Source: Chloroflexota bacterium (GTDB lineage: Bacteria > Chloroflexota > UBA11872). From it: a stretch of DNA of 55,554 nucleotides. The stretch lies in NCBI GenBank assembly GCA_022821905.1, contig JAJECS010000010.1:1-55554 (forward strand), read 5' to 3'. Positions 29,384 through 39,202 of this stretch are shown here, piece after piece. Made by a program: the position numbers and the translations under genes. The notes beneath the pieces were generated by a model that saw only the letters and a program-made list of their open reading frames with translations, was not told the DNA's origin and did not search any database. Numbering within the stretch: the stretch's first letter is position 1; each line of letters starts with the position of its first letter.

Positions 29384-29396
29384 CGGCACCGCGTGC

Positions 29397-29402
29397 TATC
29401 CT
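29397..29402 (+). promoter_or_regulatory. Possible extended -10 element for the 16S rRNA gene
   Basis: TGC-TATCCT (29394-29402) forms an extended -10 element facing the 16S gene, back to back with the riboswitch promoter. No good -35 is seen. It lies upstream of the 5' arm of the 16S processing stem, as it must if that stem is transcribed. Confidence 0.35.
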
Positions 29403-29503
29403 TGCGGCACGCTCACGCACGTGAGCGCATCCGCGCTGCGGTGACCCTTTTGCCATTGCCCGCCTTGGCGGCGCATCTCTTGGGTCCGAGCCGCAGACGC
29501 GCG

Positions 29504-29534
29504 GCACCTTAACAGGGGAAGAGTGAGCGTGAGG
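29504..29534 (+). other. 5' arm of the 16S precursor processing stem
   Basis: GCACCTTAAC (29504-29513) and the 20 bases 29515-29534 are exact reverse complements of 31356-31365 and 31333-31352. The arms flank the 16S gene, giving a 30-bp duplex with one small internal loop, the expected RNase III substrate in pre-16S rRNA. Confidence 0.85.
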
Positions 29535-29677
29535 ATTCGGGTCGCCCATGGCCTGAATCTCAGCGCGACAGTAGTCCGTGTTGATCAGGACGGCTCGATA
29601 GAGCCGCTGGGCGCTTCGGCGCTCGGCGGTCACACACTGACCAACCGCTTGACCGCGCTGCGGTCGGGCATGAGGTT

Positions 29678-31198
<1,521 letters not shown>

Positions 31199-31332
31199 CT
31201 AGGGAATATGTTGGGCAGTCAACCTGCCCGACGATCCTAGGTTGAGGATCGACCGGCATCCGTCGGCCTTCGGGCCGCCGGGCTGTCGCGCTGAGGACCA
31301 CAACGCTATCGAGCCCAGGCCTGGAACACCCA

Positions 31333-31365
31333 CCTCACGCTCACTCTTCCCCATCGTTAAGGTGC
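31333..31365 (+). other. 3' arm of the 16S precursor processing stem
   Basis: Reverse complement of 29504-29534 in two blocks of 20 and 10 bases, separated by ATC. It ends only 22 bases before the RNase P RNA, implying that one transcript carries both RNAs. Confidence 0.85.
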
Positions 31366-31387
31366 TCAACGCACCGGCGGCGGGAGC

Positions 31388-31734
31388 CGCCGGGCCGGCC
31401 AGACGGTCGCCCCGACCTCACATCGGGGAGGAAAGTCCGCACTCCATCGAGCACGGCAGCGGGTAACACCCGTCGTCCAACGTCGAAACTTCCGACGAAG
31501 GGCAGGAACAGGGGCACAGTGACGATGCCCGGCGCTTGTGACACCCCTTCGGGGAACAAGCACGTATACGCGCCAGAGGCGTGAAACGGCCAACCTCTGC
31601 CGGGAGCAAGGCCAAGCCGGGACGTTTGCAGGCTGCTCGCCAAGTCCCAGGTGGGCCGCACGAGGCCGGCGGCAACGCCGGTCCCAGATAGATGACCGCC
31701 CGCGACAGAATGCGGCTTATCGGCCGGTTCGGCG
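31388..31734 (+). ncRNA. rnpB: RNase P RNA, bacterial type A
   Basis: The catalytic RNA that trims 5' leaders of tRNA precursors. Conserved signatures are CCAGACGGTCGCC, GAGGAAAGTCCGCACTCC, GCACGGCAG.GGGTAACACCCG, AACCTCTGCCGGGAGCAAGG, CCCAGATAGATGACCGCC and ACAGAATGCGGCTTAT. The closing helix P1 forms between 31388-31400 and 31722-31734 (13 pairs, two G-U), which fixes the ends. Length about 347 bases is normal. It directly follows the 16S precursor stem. Confidence 0.95.
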
Positions 31735-31794
31735 GCGCGCCCGCATCCGGTGGATCGCGCTGCGTGCCGCGTGGGGCGGGCTGCGGTTGCGGCT

Positions 31795-31823
31795 CCCAGG
31801 CTGCACGCAGCCTGGGCCACCGG
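31795..31823. repeat. Intergenic repeat, family C
   Basis: CCCAGGCTGCACGCAGCCTGGG followed by CCACCGGG, between rnpB and the convergent VanZ-like gene. Confidence 0.7.
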
Positions 31824-31834
31824 GCAGCACCGAT

Positions 31835-31860
31835 AGGGCAGGTTTGAAACCTGCCCCTAC
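31835..31860. repeat. Intergenic repeat, family B
   Basis: AGGGCAGGTTTGAAACCTGCCCCT then AC; centre identical to the copy at 23594. Confidence 0.75.
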
Positions 31861-31923
31861 CGGACTTGGAGTCGCGCGGCCTGATTGGCGATCGAACCCA
31901 CGGGGGCAGGACCCGCTGTATTC

Positions 31924-32499
31924 CTAGTGTTCGGATGGCGCACGGCGTGATCTCCACGATCGCCGACGCGCCCAGGCCAGCGCCGCGCTCCCCGCCACGG
32001 CCATGAAGGCGGCCAGCGCGTTAAACAGGATGTCCAGCGGATCGAACACGCGCACGGGAATAGTCGCCTGGATGCCCTCATCCACCGCGCCCACCACCAC
32101 CGCCAGCAGGAAGGCCAGCAGGGCGGGCGCCGGCACGCGGCGGCCCTGGCTCGCCCGCTCCGTGAGCGCTTCGTAAATCAGAAGCGCCACCACGCCGTAT
32201 TCGATGAGGTGGCTGCGCTCCGTCTCCAACGCCATGCGCACGAACACCAGCCCGTAGACCGCCGCCACGCCCAGCGCCACGGCGATCTCGAGGCCGCCCG
32301 GCCGCACCCGGAGCCCGCGCGTCACGACGGCTGAGCCGATCAAGAGCCCGGCGCCCACGAAGAAGAAGCTGAGCAGACCGCTGTCCTGCAGCAGCCCGGC
32401 CCACGCCGTCGCCAGGCCCAGGGTCGAGTAGATCGCCGCGACCACCAACAGCGTCCAGATCCAGAGCCGCCGCTCGCGACGGGAAGAAAACAGGGACAT
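31924..32499 (-). CDS. VanZ-like membrane protein
   Basis: A 191-residue protein with about five hydrophobic helices. The late segment VGAVDEGIQATIPVRVFDPLDILFNALAAFMAV matches the VanZ signature (Asp-Glu-x-x-Gln, Arg, Asp and Asn in spaced order). VanZ proteins sit in the cytoplasmic membrane; one confers low-level teicoplanin resistance, but most members are uncharacterised. ATG at 32499 gives the family-typical N-terminus. No van genes are nearby, so drug resistance should not be assumed. It converges on rnpB across two palindromic repeats. Confidence 0.82.
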   Translation of the reverse strand: MSLFSSRRERRLWIWTLLVVAAIYSTLGLATAWAGLLQDSGLLSFFFVGAGLLIGSAVVTRGLRVRPGGLEIAVALGVAAVYGLVFVRMALETERSHLIEYGVVALLIYEALTERASQGRRVPAPALLAFLLAVVVGAVDEGIQATIPVRVFDPLDILFNALAAFMAVAGSAALAWARRRSWRSRRAPSEH

Positions 32500-32550
32500 G
32501 ACCGCATCGAACGGGCCGGCGGTCAGGTTGTCAATTGGGGCAACGCACAT

Positions 32551-32583
32551 CCGGTGACCCGCGCTGCGTGCAGCGTGGGACCG
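32551..32583. repeat. Intergenic repeat, family C
   Basis: CCGGTGACCCGCGCTGCGTGCAGCGTGGGACC, same orientation as the 17043 copy, in the VanZ upstream region. Confidence 0.7.
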
Positions 32584-32598
32584 GTCGGGGCCGAACAT

Positions 32599-32629
32599 CC
32601 CAGGCTGCGCGCAGCCTGGGCCACCGGGC
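32599..32629. repeat. Intergenic repeat, family C
   Basis: CCCAGGCTGCGCGCAGCCTGGG with CCACCGGG, inverted relative to the copy 16 bases before it, so the two form a larger inverted pair. Confidence 0.7.
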
Positions 32630-32671
32630 ATCCGACACGCGGTGCGCTCGTTCGACGGAGGGCGGGCCGGA

Positions 32672-32703
32672 CATGGATTCCTGCCTTCACGGGAATGACG
32701 TCA
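32672..32703. repeat. Intergenic repeat, family A (short form)
   Basis: GGATTCCTGCCTTCACGGGAATGACGTC, a divergent copy just upstream of the initiator tRNA. Confidence 0.55.
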
Positions 32704-32769
32704 CCGAATTGCACGCCCGACTCGCTCCCTGTCGCGGCGCCGTGAGGACCGCCAGCGGGTAGAATGTCG

Positions 32770-32841
<72 letters not shown>

Positions 32842-32862
32842 CCGTACGACCAGCCCTCTTAT

Positions 32863-32891
32863 CCGGTGGCCCAGGCTGCGTGCAGCCTGGG
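32863..32891. repeat. Intergenic repeat, family C
   Basis: CCGGTGGCCCAGGCTGCGTGCAGCCTGGGAA, 21 bases after the initiator tRNA. Confidence 0.7.
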
Positions 32892-32924
32892 AAGTGCTCC
32901 CGAAACTCTACCGGCGTCGCTCGA

Positions 32925-33959
32925 TCAGCCGCGCTCCGGATAGCCCCGCCGTCGCAGGGGCACTCGGGGTTGCACGCCGGGGTTTGCGACGTGGCGCGGC
33001 CAGTAGCCTTCGGCCAGCCAGGCCATTTGCTCGGCTGAGCCTTCGCCGACGCGGCGGATGCCCTCCTCGGACGAGCCGCCGGCGTGGGGTAGCCAGAGGA
33101 CGTTGGGCAGGTCCACCAGCGGGTTGTCCGGCGTCACCGGCTCATTCTCGAACACGTCCAAGCCGGCGCCGGCGATGCGGCCCTCCTGCAATGCTTCCAG
33201 CAGCGCGGCCTCGTCGACCACCGCGCCGCGCGAGACGTTGATGAGCACGGCGGATGACTTCATGCGAGCCAGCAGGTCGCCGTTGACGAAATGGTGGGTG
33301 CCGGCGTTCAGCGGCAGATGCACCGACACGACGTCGCCGGTGTCGAAGGCCGTTTCCAAGTCGACCAGCTCGACGCCGAGAGAGGCGGCCTCCCAGGGCG
33401 ACACGGTGGGTCCATAGGCGATGCAGCGCATGCCGAAGCTCTGCGCCCGCACCGCCACCGCGCGCGCGATGCGCCCGAATCCGATCAGCGCCAAGGTGGC
33501 CCCGCGCATGTCGCCGATGGGCCTGATCTGGGCCTCCCACTCGGGAATCGCGCGATTTCCCTGGCGCCATTGGGCCCACATTTGGGGCACTCGCCGCACC
33601 GCGCCAATGATGAGGAACATGGCCGCGTCCGCCGTCTGCTCGGTGGCGAAGGCCGGCAGATTGCCCACGACGACGCCGGCGGCCGTGGCCGCGTCCAGGT
33701 CGACGTGGTCCACGCCCACGGTCGGGGCGATGACGCCCCGCAGGTCGGGGAGCCGGTCGAACGGCGCCAGCCGATAGGGGCCGTGGGGCCAGATGATGCC
33801 GTCATAGCCCGCCAGCCGCTCCACGGCCTCGTCGTCCGAGGTGGGCAGATCAACGACTGTCAGCGACGCTCCGGCGGCGTCGAGCAGGTGGGTGAAATCC
33901 AGCACGGAGGCATAGCGCAGCCCGTTGGCCAGCGCGACGCGGAACGGCTTGTCGAGCAT
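32925..33959 (-). CDS. D-2-hydroxyacid dehydrogenase family protein
   Basis: A 344-residue NAD-dependent dehydrogenase of the D-isomer 2-hydroxyacid family. The nucleotide-binding Rossmann motif is LIGFGRIARAVAVRA, the mid signature is MKSSAVLINVSRGAVVDEAALLEAL, then the Glu in DVFENEPV and the catalytic His in PHAGGSSEE. The catalytic Arg lies in INVSRG. Substrates of the family are glycerate, phosphoglycerate and similar acids; none can be chosen here. ATG at 33959 is used, since the open frame upstream crosses the divergent gene's start region and has no similarity. It is divergent from the octopine-dehydrogenase-like gene (124 bases apart). Confidence 0.9.
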   Translation of the reverse strand: MLDKPFRVALANGLRYASVLDFTHLLDAAGASLTVVDLPTSDDEAVERLAGYDGIIWPHGPYRLAPFDRLPDLRGVIAPTVGVDHVDLDAATAAGVVVGNLPAFATEQTADAAMFLIIGAVRRVPQMWAQWRQGNRAIPEWEAQIRPIGDMRGATLALIGFGRIARAVAVRAQSFGMRCIAYGPTVSPWEAASLGVELVDLETAFDTGDVVSVHLPLNAGTHHFVNGDLLARMKSSAVLINVSRGAVVDEAALLEALQEGRIAGAGLDVFENEPVTPDNPLVDLPNVLWLPHAGGSSEEGIRRVGEGSAEQMAWLAEGYWPRHVANPGVQPRVPLRRRGYPERG

Positions 33960-34083
33960 GCGATCGATCCCGCCTGGATGCGGCTCTTCGGCAACCGTAC
34001 CGCACGCACTGACCCGGGGCTCTCCGCCCTCAAGCGTCATACTGGACCGAATCGACGACGCGGCTACGAGACGGGAGGGCGAG

Positions 34084-35190
34084 ATGGCGCCGGGTGAATC
34101 GGTGGTGGTGTTGGGCGCCGGAAATACCGGGTTTGCCACGGCGGCCAACCTGTCCCTGGCCGGGCAGTCCGTGGCCCTGGGCGAGCTGCCGGCATTCGCC
34201 GAGGCCCTGGATCCCGTGCGCGAGGAGCGCGTGATCGAGCTGCACGGCGTGGCGCACACGGGCGCCGCGCGTATCGACATGATCACGGACGACGTCGGGG
34301 CCGCCGCGGCCGCGTCGGACAACCTGCTGCTGATCGTGCCGGCCTATGGCCATGCGCCGTGGGCGCTGGCGCTGGCGCCGCACATCCGCCCGAGCCACAC
34401 GCTCACACTGATGCCGGGCACGCTCGGAGCGCTGGAGATGGCGCGCATCCTGCGCGAGGCCGGAGCGCCCAACATACCCGTGGCCGAAACCGACACCGCG
34501 CCCTACGTCTGCCGCAAGACCCAGCCGGACGGCGCCACGATCTGGGGCGTGGTGCCCGCGATGGGCCTGGGCGTGTTTCCGTCCTCGGCGACGGCGCAAG
34601 TGCATGAGCGGCTGGCGCCGCTATTCCCCGGGATCACGCCCGTGCCGGACGTGCTGGCCTGCGGTCTGAGCGCGATGAATCCTGTAGTCCATCCGCCGGG
34701 CGTGCTGCTCAACGCCGGGCGCATCGAGCGCTCGCGCGGGGAGTTCTACTTCTACGACGAGGGCGTCACGCCAGGCGTGGTGCGGGCGATCATGGCGCTG
34801 GACGCAGAGCGCCGCGCGGTGGCGGCGGCGCTGGGTCACGACCTACCGGACGCGGCGGAGGCGTTCCACGCCGCCGGCTTCGGTCCGCGCGCCGAGCCGC
34901 CCGATCTGTGGGCCACCATCAACGGCAGCGCGATGCTCACCGCGCTCAAGGCGCCGGGCGAGCTCAACACGCGGTGGCTGTCCGAGGACGTGCCATACGG
35001 CCTGCGCGCGTGGTCCGGCCTGGGCGCCGTGTTGGGCGTGCCGACCCCGATCATCGACGCCGTGGTCGCCCTGGGCCTGACCGTGCTGCAGGAGCCGCCA
35101 GACACCAACCGGCGCACGCTGGCCGACCTGGGTATCGACGGCCTGACGGGCAACGAAATCCGGGCCTACGTCATGGGTGGCGTGGCTTAG
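34084..35190 (+). CDS. NAD/NADP octopine/nopaline dehydrogenase family protein
   Basis: A 368-residue protein. VVVLGAGNTGFATAANLSLAGQSVAL is the N-terminal Rossmann fold. The all-helical C-terminal half (from about 185) has NPVVHPPGVLLNAGRIE and FYFYDEGVTPGVVRAI, as in the octopine dehydrogenase domain (PF02317), with the catalytic His in NPVVHP. The family reductively joins a keto acid to an amino acid or opines in reverse. ATG at 34084 has GGAGGGCGAG upstream. It shares an intergenic region with the D-2-hydroxyacid dehydrogenase, so the two may be co-regulated. Confidence 0.87.
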   Translation: MAPGESVVVLGAGNTGFATAANLSLAGQSVALGELPAFAEALDPVREERVIELHGVAHTGAARIDMITDDVGAAAAASDNLLLIVPAYGHAPWALALAPHIRPSHTLTLMPGTLGALEMARILREAGAPNIPVAETDTAPYVCRKTQPDGATIWGVVPAMGLGVFPSSATAQVHERLAPLFPGITPVPDVLACGLSAMNPVVHPPGVLLNAGRIERSRGEFYFYDEGVTPGVVRAIMALDAERRAVAAALGHDLPDAAEAFHAAGFGPRAEPPDLWATINGSAMLTALKAPGELNTRWLSEDVPYGLRAWSGLGAVLGVPTPIIDAVVALGLTVLQEPPDTNRRTLADLGIDGLTGNEIRAYVMGGVA

Positions 35191-35250
35191 GAGCGGTTCG
35201 TCCGAGGGCCAAGCGGCAGTGCATGCGCGTGGCTGAACAGTCGGAATCAC

Positions 35251-35345
35251 GCGACATTGACGGCGTCACTGTCGCGCGAAATAGTGGCCGATAACAGGTT
35301 TGTTTACTGCGACAGTCCAGGCGACAATGTCGCGCTGGATGTCGC
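35251..35345. promoter_or_regulatory. Cluster of six TGTCGC/GCGACA half-sites upstream of fic
   Basis: GCGACA at 35251, 35309 and 35321 and TGTCGC at 35270, 35328 and 35340. The 35321-35333 unit is a perfect palindrome, GCGACA-A-TGTCGC. Six copies in 95 bases directly before the Fic gene look like binding sites of a dimeric repressor, likely operators of this gene. No regulator gene for them is evident here. Confidence 0.6.
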
Positions 35346-35361
35346 GAGGCGAGTGAGCTAG

Positions 35362-36501
35362 ATGCCGTCCTGGGACGTTCATTTCGATGTCCGCGTTCGC
35401 GTGGATGAGCCGCGGCTCGTGCGGGCGGTCGAGCGTTCGCGGGCAATTGCCGAGACGATTCGCGGCATCCCGGTTACGGCCGGCGTGCGGCGGCGCCTCA
35501 ACGCACTCAACATCGCGCGCGCCGTCCGCGGCACGGCAGCCATTGAGGGGACGCGGATTTCCGAGGAGGAAGCTCTGGAGGTGCTGGACGCACCCGCGGA
35601 CGTCAAGGTGCTGCCGCCCGACCGATCGCGCGACGAACACGAAGCCCGCAACGCACAGGCCGTACTTAAATTCGTGCGGCGTGAGCTGCGGGCGAACCCC
35701 GAACGGCGGCTCGACGAACCGCTCATCCGGGAAATCCATCGGCTCACAACCGAAGGGGTGCCGTACAAGGGAAACGAGCCAGGCCAATACCGGAATCACG
35801 CCGTTAGTGCCGGCGACTACCGACCACCAGCTAGCGGTGACGAGGTCCGCCAGCTCATGTCGGACTTTGTGCACTGGTTCGACGAGGGCGCAGCTGCCGC
35901 CTGGGACCCGATTGTTCGGGCGGCCATCGCGCACTTCTACGTGGTGAGCATTCACCCGTTCGGCGACGGCAACGGGCGGGCCTCACGCGGCGTGGAGAGC
36001 TTCATGCTCTATCGCGCCGGCATCAACGCCTTTGGGTTCTACTCGCTGGCGAACTTCTACTACCAGAACCGCGACGCCTACGTGGACGCGCTGACGGCGG
36101 CGCGTTTCCGGTCAGGCGGCGACCTTACCGATTTCGTGCTCTTCGCGGTGGAGGGTCTGGCCACCGAGCTCGAGCAGGTTCGGCGTGAGTTGATGTCCAT
36201 GGTTCAGGTCATCGCCTTCCTCGAGTACTCCCATCAGGAACTCGAAGCGGTTCCCGGACTCGGAGAGCGGCGCCGGGCGCGAATGCTTGATCTCCTCAGA
36301 GCCCTGACTGGGGCACGGCTCGCCCGAGTGCCTTTCGAGAATGTGGATACGTCCGCCATCTTGGCGGGGGTCTACCGCCGCGTCGGAGCACGGACCACGC
36401 AACGCGACCTCCGCACGCTGCTCGATCATGAACTGGTCGTCGAGCGCGAGGGCCAAATGGTCCCGAACGTAGAGGTAATGTCGGCGTTCGCCGAAGCATA
36501 G
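35362..36501 (+). CDS. Fic-domain protein, class II (probable AMP transferase)
   Basis: A 379-residue Fic enzyme. The active-site loop HPFGDGNGRASR is at 198-209 with catalytic His198. Class II self-inhibition is shown by TAAIEG at 58-63, matching (S/T)xxxE(G/N), whose Glu62 blocks ATP placement until released. The Fic N-terminal domain precedes it, and a winged-helix-like C-terminal region (about 300-375: VFRRVGARTTQRDLRTLLDHELV-type) follows. Such proteins usually transfer AMP to target hydroxyls; the target is unknown. ATG at 35362 has only a weak ribosome site. A cluster of palindromic half-sites lies upstream. Confidence 0.92.
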   Translation: MPSWDVHFDVRVRVDEPRLVRAVERSRAIAETIRGIPVTAGVRRRLNALNIARAVRGTAAIEGTRISEEEALEVLDAPADVKVLPPDRSRDEHEARNAQAVLKFVRRELRANPERRLDEPLIREIHRLTTEGVPYKGNEPGQYRNHAVSAGDYRPPASGDEVRQLMSDFVHWFDEGAAAAWDPIVRAAIAHFYVVSIHPFGDGNGRASRGVESFMLYRAGINAFGFYSLANFYYQNRDAYVDALTAARFRSGGDLTDFVLFAVEGLATELEQVRRELMSMVQVIAFLEYSHQELEAVPGLGERRRARMLDLLRALTGARLARVPFENVDTSAILAGVYRRVGARTTQRDLRTLLDHELVVEREGQMVPNVEVMSAFAEA

Positions 36502-36547
36502 CGACCGGGAATCTCTAACCGAGCAAGGGCTCCCGGGCCCCCGCGTA

Positions 36548-36623
36548 CCCCAATCCGTTCGGGAGCCCCTTCGACAAGCTCAGAGCCTGCCCCGTACTCG
36601 ATACGGGGGCGAACGGATTGGGG
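36548..36623. repeat. Large inverted repeat, family D-related
   Basis: 14-bp perfect arms, CCCCAATCCGTTCG (36548-36561) and CGAACGGATTGGGG (36610-36623). The interior holds TTCGACAAGCTCA and a GTACTCGATAC palindrome. It lies between convergent fic and the iron-alcohol-dehydrogenase-like gene, so a terminator role for both is possible. Confidence 0.75.
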
Positions 36624-36643
36624 TGGCGCCTATCGACCCGTCC

Positions 36644-37807
36644 CTAATACGCCGCTTCGAGCATGGCCAGGAGCTCGGCCTCGGTGGGTTGGGCGGGGCT
36701 TTGGTCCATAAGGCGGCGGGAGCCGTGGGTGACGCGGGCCACCTCGGGCAGCCAGTCGCGCTGCACGCCGGACTCGCCAAGCCGCGTGGAAAGCCCGATG
36801 GCATCGATCAGCCCCCGCATGGCGTCTAGCGTCGCTTGCGCGCGGTCCGCGTCGGCGGCGCCGTTTGTCGCGCCCAGCGGCCCGGCCATGCCGCCCACGA
36901 GCGCCGGGACCCGCTCGGCGCAGAAGCCCATCACCGGAAGCAGGCAGAGGGTGTTCGCCACGCCGTGCGGAATCTTGGCCCAGGCGCCGATGGCGTGGGC
37001 CATGGCATGGACGATGATCGTGCCGGCGTTGGCCAGGGTGTAGCCGGCCATGACGCAGGCATAGGCCAGCTCGTCCCGCGCCTCGGCGTCGCTGCCGTCG
37101 GCAACTGCTCGCGGCAGGTACTTCACGACGCGCCGCATGGATTCGGCGGCGTAGAGGCGCGTGTGCGGCGTGGCCTTGACCGAAATGAACGACTCGGTGG
37201 CGTGGCAGAAGGCGTCCATGCCGGTGGCGGCGGTGACGTCCGGCGGCACCGAGTCGGTGAGCGCCGGATCGACGATCGCCGCCTGCGGGTAGATGTAAGG
37301 GCTCACGACAGACATCTTGTTGGACTGGTCCGCCAGCACGATTACCGCGTTGCCGGTCAGCTCGGACGCGGTGCCGGCGGTGGTCGGCACGCTGATGGTG
37401 GGAATGCCCGGCTTTTCGAGGATCTCGACGCCGAGCCAATCCTCCGTCGTGCCGCCGTTGGTCACGAGGCAGGCGGCGATTTGCGACGTGTCCATGGCGC
37501 TGCCGCCGCCCAGCCCCACGACCACGTCGGCGCCGTCGGCCTTGATGGCCTCCGCGCAGGCGTCCACGCTCGGGCTCGGCGGTTCGGGAACCACGCCGGT
37601 GTATGTGCCATAGGAGATTCCGGCGTCCCGCAGCAGCTCCCCGACCTGGTCGAGGATGCCGCATGCCGCGACGCCGGGATCGGTGACGATCAAAACGCGG
37701 CCGGCGCCGGCGCGGCGCAGCTGGTCCGGCAGTTCGCCGATCGCTCCACGTCCGAAGACGAGCGTGGGCGTTGTCCGAAAGGTCGAAGGTGAAGGGCCGA
37801 ATGTCAT
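36644..37807 (-). CDS. Iron-containing alcohol dehydrogenase family protein
   Basis: A 387-residue group III alcohol dehydrogenase. It opens FGRGAIGELPDQLRRAG, has the NAD motif GLGGGSAMDTSQ, the loop SVPTTAGTASELT, then metal ligands in GMDAFCHATES (Asp, His), HAMAHAIGAW and PHGVANTLCLLP (His residues). The complete set is present, so it is probably active. The substrate is not known; in this neighbourhood of 2-hydroxyacid enzymes a hydroxy-acid or short aldehyde is plausible (inference). It is divergent from the first Ldh_2 gene with 101 bases between. Confidence 0.9.
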   Translation of the reverse strand: MTFGPSPSTFRTTPTLVFGRGAIGELPDQLRRAGAGRVLIVTDPGVAACGILDQVGELLRDAGISYGTYTGVVPEPPSPSVDACAEAIKADGADVVVGLGGGSAMDTSQIAACLVTNGGTTEDWLGVEILEKPGIPTISVPTTAGTASELTGNAVIVLADQSNKMSVVSPYIYPQAAIVDPALTDSVPPDVTAATGMDAFCHATESFISVKATPHTRLYAAESMRRVVKYLPRAVADGSDAEARDELAYACVMAGYTLANAGTIIVHAMAHAIGAWAKIPHGVANTLCLLPVMGFCAERVPALVGGMAGPLGATNGAADADRAQATLDAMRGLIDAIGLSTRLGESGVQRDWLPEVARVTHGSRRLMDQSPAQPTEAELLAMLEAAY

Positions 37808-37908
37808 AGCCGCGAGTCCTGCTGAGCCAGCAAGCCCGCCATTATGCGCCGATGCCCGGCCGGGCGCGTACCATGCTCACGCGCCACGGTGCGAGAGGGT
37901 CCGCTTTC

Positions 37909-38964
37909 ATGCCCAGCTTTCCTGTCGAGGGACTTACCGAGGCCTCCAGCCGCGTCCTCGCGGCCGCCGGAGCGCCGGACGACATTGCCGACCAGTTGGC
38001 TCGCTGGCTGGCCAACTCGAACCTGGCGGGGCATCCCTCGCACGGGTTCCAGCGGGTTCCCGAATACGTGGGGCTGATTCTCGAGGGCAAGATGAAGCCC
38101 GCCGAGCGCCCGACCATTGTGTCGGAGACCGCGACCACGGTTCTCATCGAGGGCAACCTGGGCTTTGGGCATTTCGCGGCCGAGCTGCTCACGCGCGTGG
38201 TGGCGGCCAAGGCCAAGGAATCCGCGGTCGCCATTGGCGGCATGACCAACGTGACCCACATCGGCCGCCTGGGCGAGTGGGGTGAGCTTGGGAACGAGCT
38301 GGGCGTGATCTCGTTTCTCTGCATGGGTTGGGCCGGAGGGGCCGCCGACATCGCGGCCCCATTCGGCGGGGCGGAGCCGCGGGTGGGCACGCTGCCGTTC
38401 ACGTTCGGCGCGCCGGCGGCGGAGGACGACGGCATGCTGATCGACATGGCCACCACGGCGTCCGCCGAGGGCAAGGTGCGGGTCTATCGGGACAAAGGCC
38501 TGCCAGTGCCGGACGGCTGGCTGCTGGACAAGGACGGGCTCCCGACCAACGACCCGGCGAAGCTGTACGAGGGCGGGATGATGGTGCCGTTTGGCGGCCA
38601 CAAGGGCTATGCCATCGGCCTGATGGTGTCGCTCCTGGGCGCCAACCTGGTGGGCTCCGCGGTGGCGGGCGGCGAGCATCCTGCCGGCGGCTTCGCGCTG
38701 GCGATCGATCCCGCGGCGTTCGGCGACGCCGAGGTGGTGCGGCGCGGCATCCGCGCCAACCTGGAGCGCCTGCGCGACACGCGCCCCGCGCCGGGATTCA
38801 CCGAGGTGCAGGTGCCGGGCGATTTCGAGCGCGCCTCGGCCCGCGCCCTGGCCGGGCATCCGCTGGACATTCCCGACTCGACCTGGGAGCTCTACCTCGA
38901 CAGTGCCGAGAAGGTCGGGGTGTCGGCCGACGAGGTCAACGCCATCGCCGGCGGGGCGGGCTAG
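37909..38964 (+). CDS. Malate/L-lactate (Ldh_2) dehydrogenase family protein, paralogue 1
   Basis: A 351-residue NAD(P)-dependent 2-hydroxyacid oxidoreductase of the Ldh_2 superfamily (malate, sulfolactate, ureidoglycolate, 2,3-diketogulonate type). Motifs are GHPSHGFQRVPEY, THIGRLGEW with the catalytic His, TFGAPAAEDDGMLIDMATTA, and PFGGHKGYAIGLMV. ATG at 37909 aligns with the start of the paralogue at 41221; earlier in-frame ATGs (37852, 37873) have no counterpart. It forms a pair with 41221-42285, separated by an inverted leucine-rich-repeat gene. Confidence 0.9.
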   Translation: MPSFPVEGLTEASSRVLAAAGAPDDIADQLARWLANSNLAGHPSHGFQRVPEYVGLILEGKMKPAERPTIVSETATTVLIEGNLGFGHFAAELLTRVVAAKAKESAVAIGGMTNVTHIGRLGEWGELGNELGVISFLCMGWAGGAADIAAPFGGAEPRVGTLPFTFGAPAAEDDGMLIDMATTASAEGKVRVYRDKGLPVPDGWLLDKDGLPTNDPAKLYEGGMMVPFGGHKGYAIGLMVSLLGANLVGSAVAGGEHPAGGFALAIDPAAFGDAEVVRRGIRANLERLRDTRPAPGFTEVQVPGDFERASARALAGHPLDIPDSTWELYLDSAEKVGVSADEVNAIAGGAG

Positions 38965-38977
38965 CGACCATAGGACC

Positions 38978-39002
38978 GGGCGCCCACTAGGGGCGCCCCT
39001 AC
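38978..39002. repeat. Intergenic repeat, family B (variant)
   Basis: GGGCGCCCACTAGGGGCGCCC then CTAC. The outer frame is of the family B type with a different centre. Confidence 0.55.
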
Positions 39003-39069
39003 GAGGATTTCGGCGGCGAACGGGCCGGGCTCACTGCCAATGGGCCGGGCTGACTACGACGGGAGCCAG

Positions 39070-39099
39070 TCCCACGCTGCGCGCAGCGCGGGGCACCGG
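39070..39099. repeat. Intergenic repeat, family C
   Basis: CCCACGCTGCGCGCAGCGCGGGGCACCGGG, slightly degraded inverted copy. Confidence 0.65.
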
Positions 39100-39116
39100 G
39101 CGAGGGCGCCTTTAGA

Positions 39117-39155
39117 TTCGGCCGGGCTGGATTCCGGCTTCCGCCGGATTGCCGG
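39117..39155. repeat. Intergenic repeat, family A (short form, degraded)
   Basis: GGATTCCGGCTTCCGCCGGATTGCCGG: GAATG of the consensus has become GATTG. Confidence 0.6.
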
Positions 39156-39165
39156 AGGAGCGGTC

Positions 39166-39190
39166 GGGGCGGGTTTGAAACCCGCCCCTA
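39166..39190. repeat. Intergenic repeat, family B
   Basis: GGGGCGGGTTTGAAACCCGCCCC then TAC, 13 bases before the stop codon of the convergent leucine-rich-repeat gene. Confidence 0.75.
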
Positions 39191-39202
39191 CTCCAGCAGG
39201 GC

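Noticed and set aside
31199..31387. 16S-23S spacer with tRNAs
   Set aside because: No tRNA or 23S sequence follows; RNase P RNA occupies the next position.
31924..32499. Glycopeptide resistance from the VanZ-like gene
   Set aside because: VanZ-like proteins are widespread and no other van genes occur here, so resistance is not supported.
33960..34322. N-terminal extension of the D-2-hydroxyacid dehydrogenase
   Set aside because: The extra 121 codons cross the start of the divergent gene, have shadow-like composition and no similarity to the family.
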